15,999 nt of DNA from Muribaculaceae bacterium (GTDB lineage: Bacteria > Bacteroidota > Bacteroidia > Bacteroidales > Muribaculaceae), in NCBI GenBank assembly GCA_029051445.1, contig JAIDKP010000426.1:1-15999 (forward strand), read 5' to 3'. The notes under the pieces are model-generated. The model was not told the DNA's origin. It saw only the letters and a list, made by a program, of their open reading frames with translations, and ran no database searches. Below are positions 14,547 through 15,999 of the stretch, in pieces. The stretch's first letter is position 1; each line of letters opens with the position of its first letter. The translations under genes were made by a program, and so were the position numbers.

Positions 14547-15916
14547 CTCTTTAATCTGAACAAAAGTATTTCTGTGGTGCTGTCTGTGACAGGGCGAAAG
14601 CCCGATGCGCGCCACGGAGCAAGCCACACAGGCGCGTCATCGGCAACGAGCAGACGCGCCTGTCGTTTTTCCATTGGAGAGGCATGTGCGTCAGTGAGTA
14701 TATCGCTCACGAGACGTGTTCGTCCTTTCATGCCGTAGGGAGCTATGCGGTCGCCTCGCGACGGTTGTCGCCACGTCCATCGTTGCGGGATTGGCAAAGT
14801 TGCGTCCATGGCATAAAAAGGCTTTTTCTCCGATACCATTTTTTTTATGATTTCCAATGGCTTGTCGGTCGTGATCTTTTCGCATGAAAATTCACCTGAC
14901 AGTTCGGCAAGGGAAAATGGATCGCCCGCTTCTACGGCTATGTCGTTGTGACTTTCTGTCGGTCTGATTGATAGAATGCCACGATGCACTATCGCAGTGT
15001 GGGTGGGAGAGCGGAATGTCTTTGCCTCGGTTGACCTGGCTGCGGCATTTATGTCGGCCGCCTGCCCGGTGCTGAATCCGTATTTTCTTGTGATTTCTAA
15101 AACTACACGGCGTGGAGATGCGGATATTTCATAGAGTCCTGCGATATCAAATGTATCGGGATCCTTGAGTCGGATCATGTCTATCGAGGCGTTGAGTGCC
15201 TGATGCAGAATCCTGTAGTCGTCGGTAAGATTGGATGCAGTTGTGTCAAGCCCTCTCAAAGCGTCGGGAAGATCCGCGACAATTGCCGGAATGATATTGA
15301 GGCGCAGTTTGTTGCGCCTGACATCGGGGACAAGGTTGCTGCTGTCTATGATCCATGGAAGCTGCCGGTTGGCGACAAATTGCTCGATGTCGCCGCGCGA
15401 GGCTCTGAGTAGCGGCCTGATGAAGCGTCGGTCGGGGTCAAACTCGTCCATGCCGCGAAGACCTCTTGTGCCCGTTCCCCGGAACAGGTTTAGCAATATG
15501 GTCTCGCGGTTGTCTTCGCAGTGGTGTCCGAGAGCGAGCCAAGCGGTATATGGCAGCGATGATATCACCTCATTGAACCACCTGTAGCGCAAATCGCGAC
15601 AGGTCATTTCCAATGATTCTCCGTTGTATGCCGCAATGTCCCGTACATTGTTGAAATCTACAGTCTTTATCGGTATTGAAAGCCTCTCGGCGATTTCATG
15701 TGCGATATCTGCATCTCTGTCGCTTTCTTCTCCGCGAAGATGAAAATTGCAGTGCAGAAGCAACAGCGGTCTTCCTGATTGTTCGTCGGCAACAGCCTCA
15801 GCAACAGCTGCTGCAAGTGCGACAGAATCAGCCCCGCCACTCAGTGCCACCGCTATGCCGTGGCCGGCAGGTATGCGCGAAATCGCAGATGCGACAAGTT
15901 TATGAATATCGGACAT
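14543..15916 (-). CDS. tilS: tRNA(Ile)-lysidine synthetase TilS
   Basis: ATP-dependent PP-loop enzyme that converts C34 of the CAU-anticodon tRNA-Ile to lysidine, so that it reads AUA and is charged with isoleucine. It has 457 residues. The PP-loop is SGGADS (26-31) in VALSGGADSVAL; LHCNFHLRGEESDRDAD follows. The second signature, HHCEDNRETILLNLFRGTGT (131-150), has Glu134 where the usual HHxDD has Asp, a conservative change. The C-terminal domain is intact, with QPSRGDRIAPYGMKGRTRLV followed by SDILTDAHASPMEKRQARLL, typical of the family's tRNA-binding end. It is transcribed from a separate promoter, convergent with pdxA. The ATG at 15916 was chosen because MSDIHKLVASAI aligns with the expected N-terminus and a -7 box lies 30 bases upstream. 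Confidence 0.96.
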   Translation of the reverse strand: MSDIHKLVASAISRIPAGHGIAVALSGGADSVALAAAVAEAVADEQSGRPLLLLHCNFHLRGEESDRDADIAHEIAERLSIPIKTVDFNNVRDIAAYNGESLEMTCRDLRYRWFNEVISSLPYTAWLALGHHCEDNRETILLNLFRGTGTRGLRGMDEFDPDRRFIRPLLRASRGDIEQFVANRQLPWIIDSSNLVPDVRRNKLRLNIIPAIVADLPDALRGLDTTASNLTDDYRILHQALNASIDMIRLKDPDTFDIAGLYEISASPRRVVLEITRKYGFSTGQAADINAAARSTEAKTFRSPTHTAIVHRGILSIRPTESHNDIAVEAGDPFSLAELSGEFSCEKITTDKPLEIIKKMVSEKKPFYAMDATLPIPQRWTWRQPSRGDRIAPYGMKGRTRLVSDILTDAHASPMEKRQARLLVADDAPVWLAPWRASGFRPVTDSTTEILLFRLKS

Positions 15917-15946
15917 TACAGGTGTTGTCGTGGGTGAAAATCAGTG

Positions 15947-15954
15947 CAAATGTA
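15947..15954 (-). promoter_or_regulatory. Probable -7 box of the tilS promoter (TACATTTG)
   Basis: On the minus strand TACATTTG fits TAnnTTTG exactly and ends 30 bases before the tilS ATG. The best -33 candidate, TTTC about 21 bases upstream, is weak. The 83-base region is shared with the rightward promoter at 15963-15993, so the two overlap back to back. Confidence 0.5.
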
Positions 15955-15962
15955 AGTATTTT

Positions 15963-15993
15963 TTTGTGAATATTGGAAATGTTGTTATTTTTG
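15963..15993 (+). promoter_or_regulatory. Consensus Bacteroidetes promoter pointing out of the right edge
   Basis: TTTG at 15963-15966, a 19-base spacer, and TATTTTTG at 15986-15993 match the canonical TTTG-N19-TAnnTTTG arrangement at every fixed position. It drives a gene beyond the window, divergent from tilS; transcription would begin at about the last bases shown. Confidence 0.7.
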
Positions 15994-15999
15994 CGTGCT

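Noticed and set aside
1..15999. Origin of replication in the window, suggested by mnmG and parS
   Set aside because: No cluster of DnaA boxes (TTATCCACA or close variants), no AT-rich unwinding element and no dnaA gene were seen; parS sites can lie many kilobases from oriC.
1..15999. tRNA genes, insertion sequences, CRISPR or phage genes
   Set aside because: No cloverleaf-like segment, transposase motif, spaced direct repeat array or phage protein was found; nearly all DNA is accounted for by housekeeping genes.

Overview
The window looks like chromosomal DNA from a Bacteroidales bacterium, probably a Muribaculaceae-like gut lineage. The order is supported by promoters of the Bacteroidetes type (TTG or TTTG, then TAnnTTTG), A-rich translation starts without a convincing Shine-Dalgarno, the GlmU-like protein of the Bacteroidetes-type family, and a YbeY motif of the form I recall from Bacteroides. 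The family-level placement is inference. Almost all of the DNA is coding and looks vertically inherited: no insertion sequence, prophage, CRISPR array, tRNA or rRNA was found.

Layout. (1) 1-558, minus: 5' part of trmB, running off the left edge. (2) 725-1099, minus: a small gene for a highly charged helical protein built from 11-residue repeats, like LEA group 3 proteins. (3) 1100-1407: a non-coding region between divergent genes, with a TAnnTTTG promoter and a cluster of TGTTAATC repeats upstream of ybeY. (4) 1408-9324, plus: a tightly packed unit ybeY-mnmG-apt-uvrC-flippase-GlmU-like-SPOR lipoprotein, with gaps from overlap to 19 bases. It starts with RNA maturation, purine salvage and DNA repair and ends with three envelope genes. 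(5) 9311-14540, plus: a second unit with its own promoter, YitT-family membrane protein-metG-ansA-pdxA. (6) 14543-15916, minus: tilS, convergent with pdxA, the two stop codons lying inside one 10-bp palindrome. (7) 15917-15999: divergent promoter region, with a textbook Bacteroidetes promoter pointing out of the right edge.

Functional theme: several products act on tRNA or translation. TrmB makes m7G46, MnmG makes cmnm5U34, TilS makes lysidine, MetG charges tRNA-Met and YbeY matures rRNA. Others serve nucleotide and cofactor metabolism (Apt, PdxA, AnsA), excision repair (UvrC) and envelope building.

The most notable observation is a perfect 16-bp parS centromere site (TGTTCCACGTGAAACA on the minus strand, 3740-3725) set between the mnmG stop and the probable apt start. 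It suggests that the locus lies in the origin-proximal region bound by ParB. No wholly new multi-gene system was recognised; the LEA-like gene and the ybeY upstream repeat cluster are the least explained elements.
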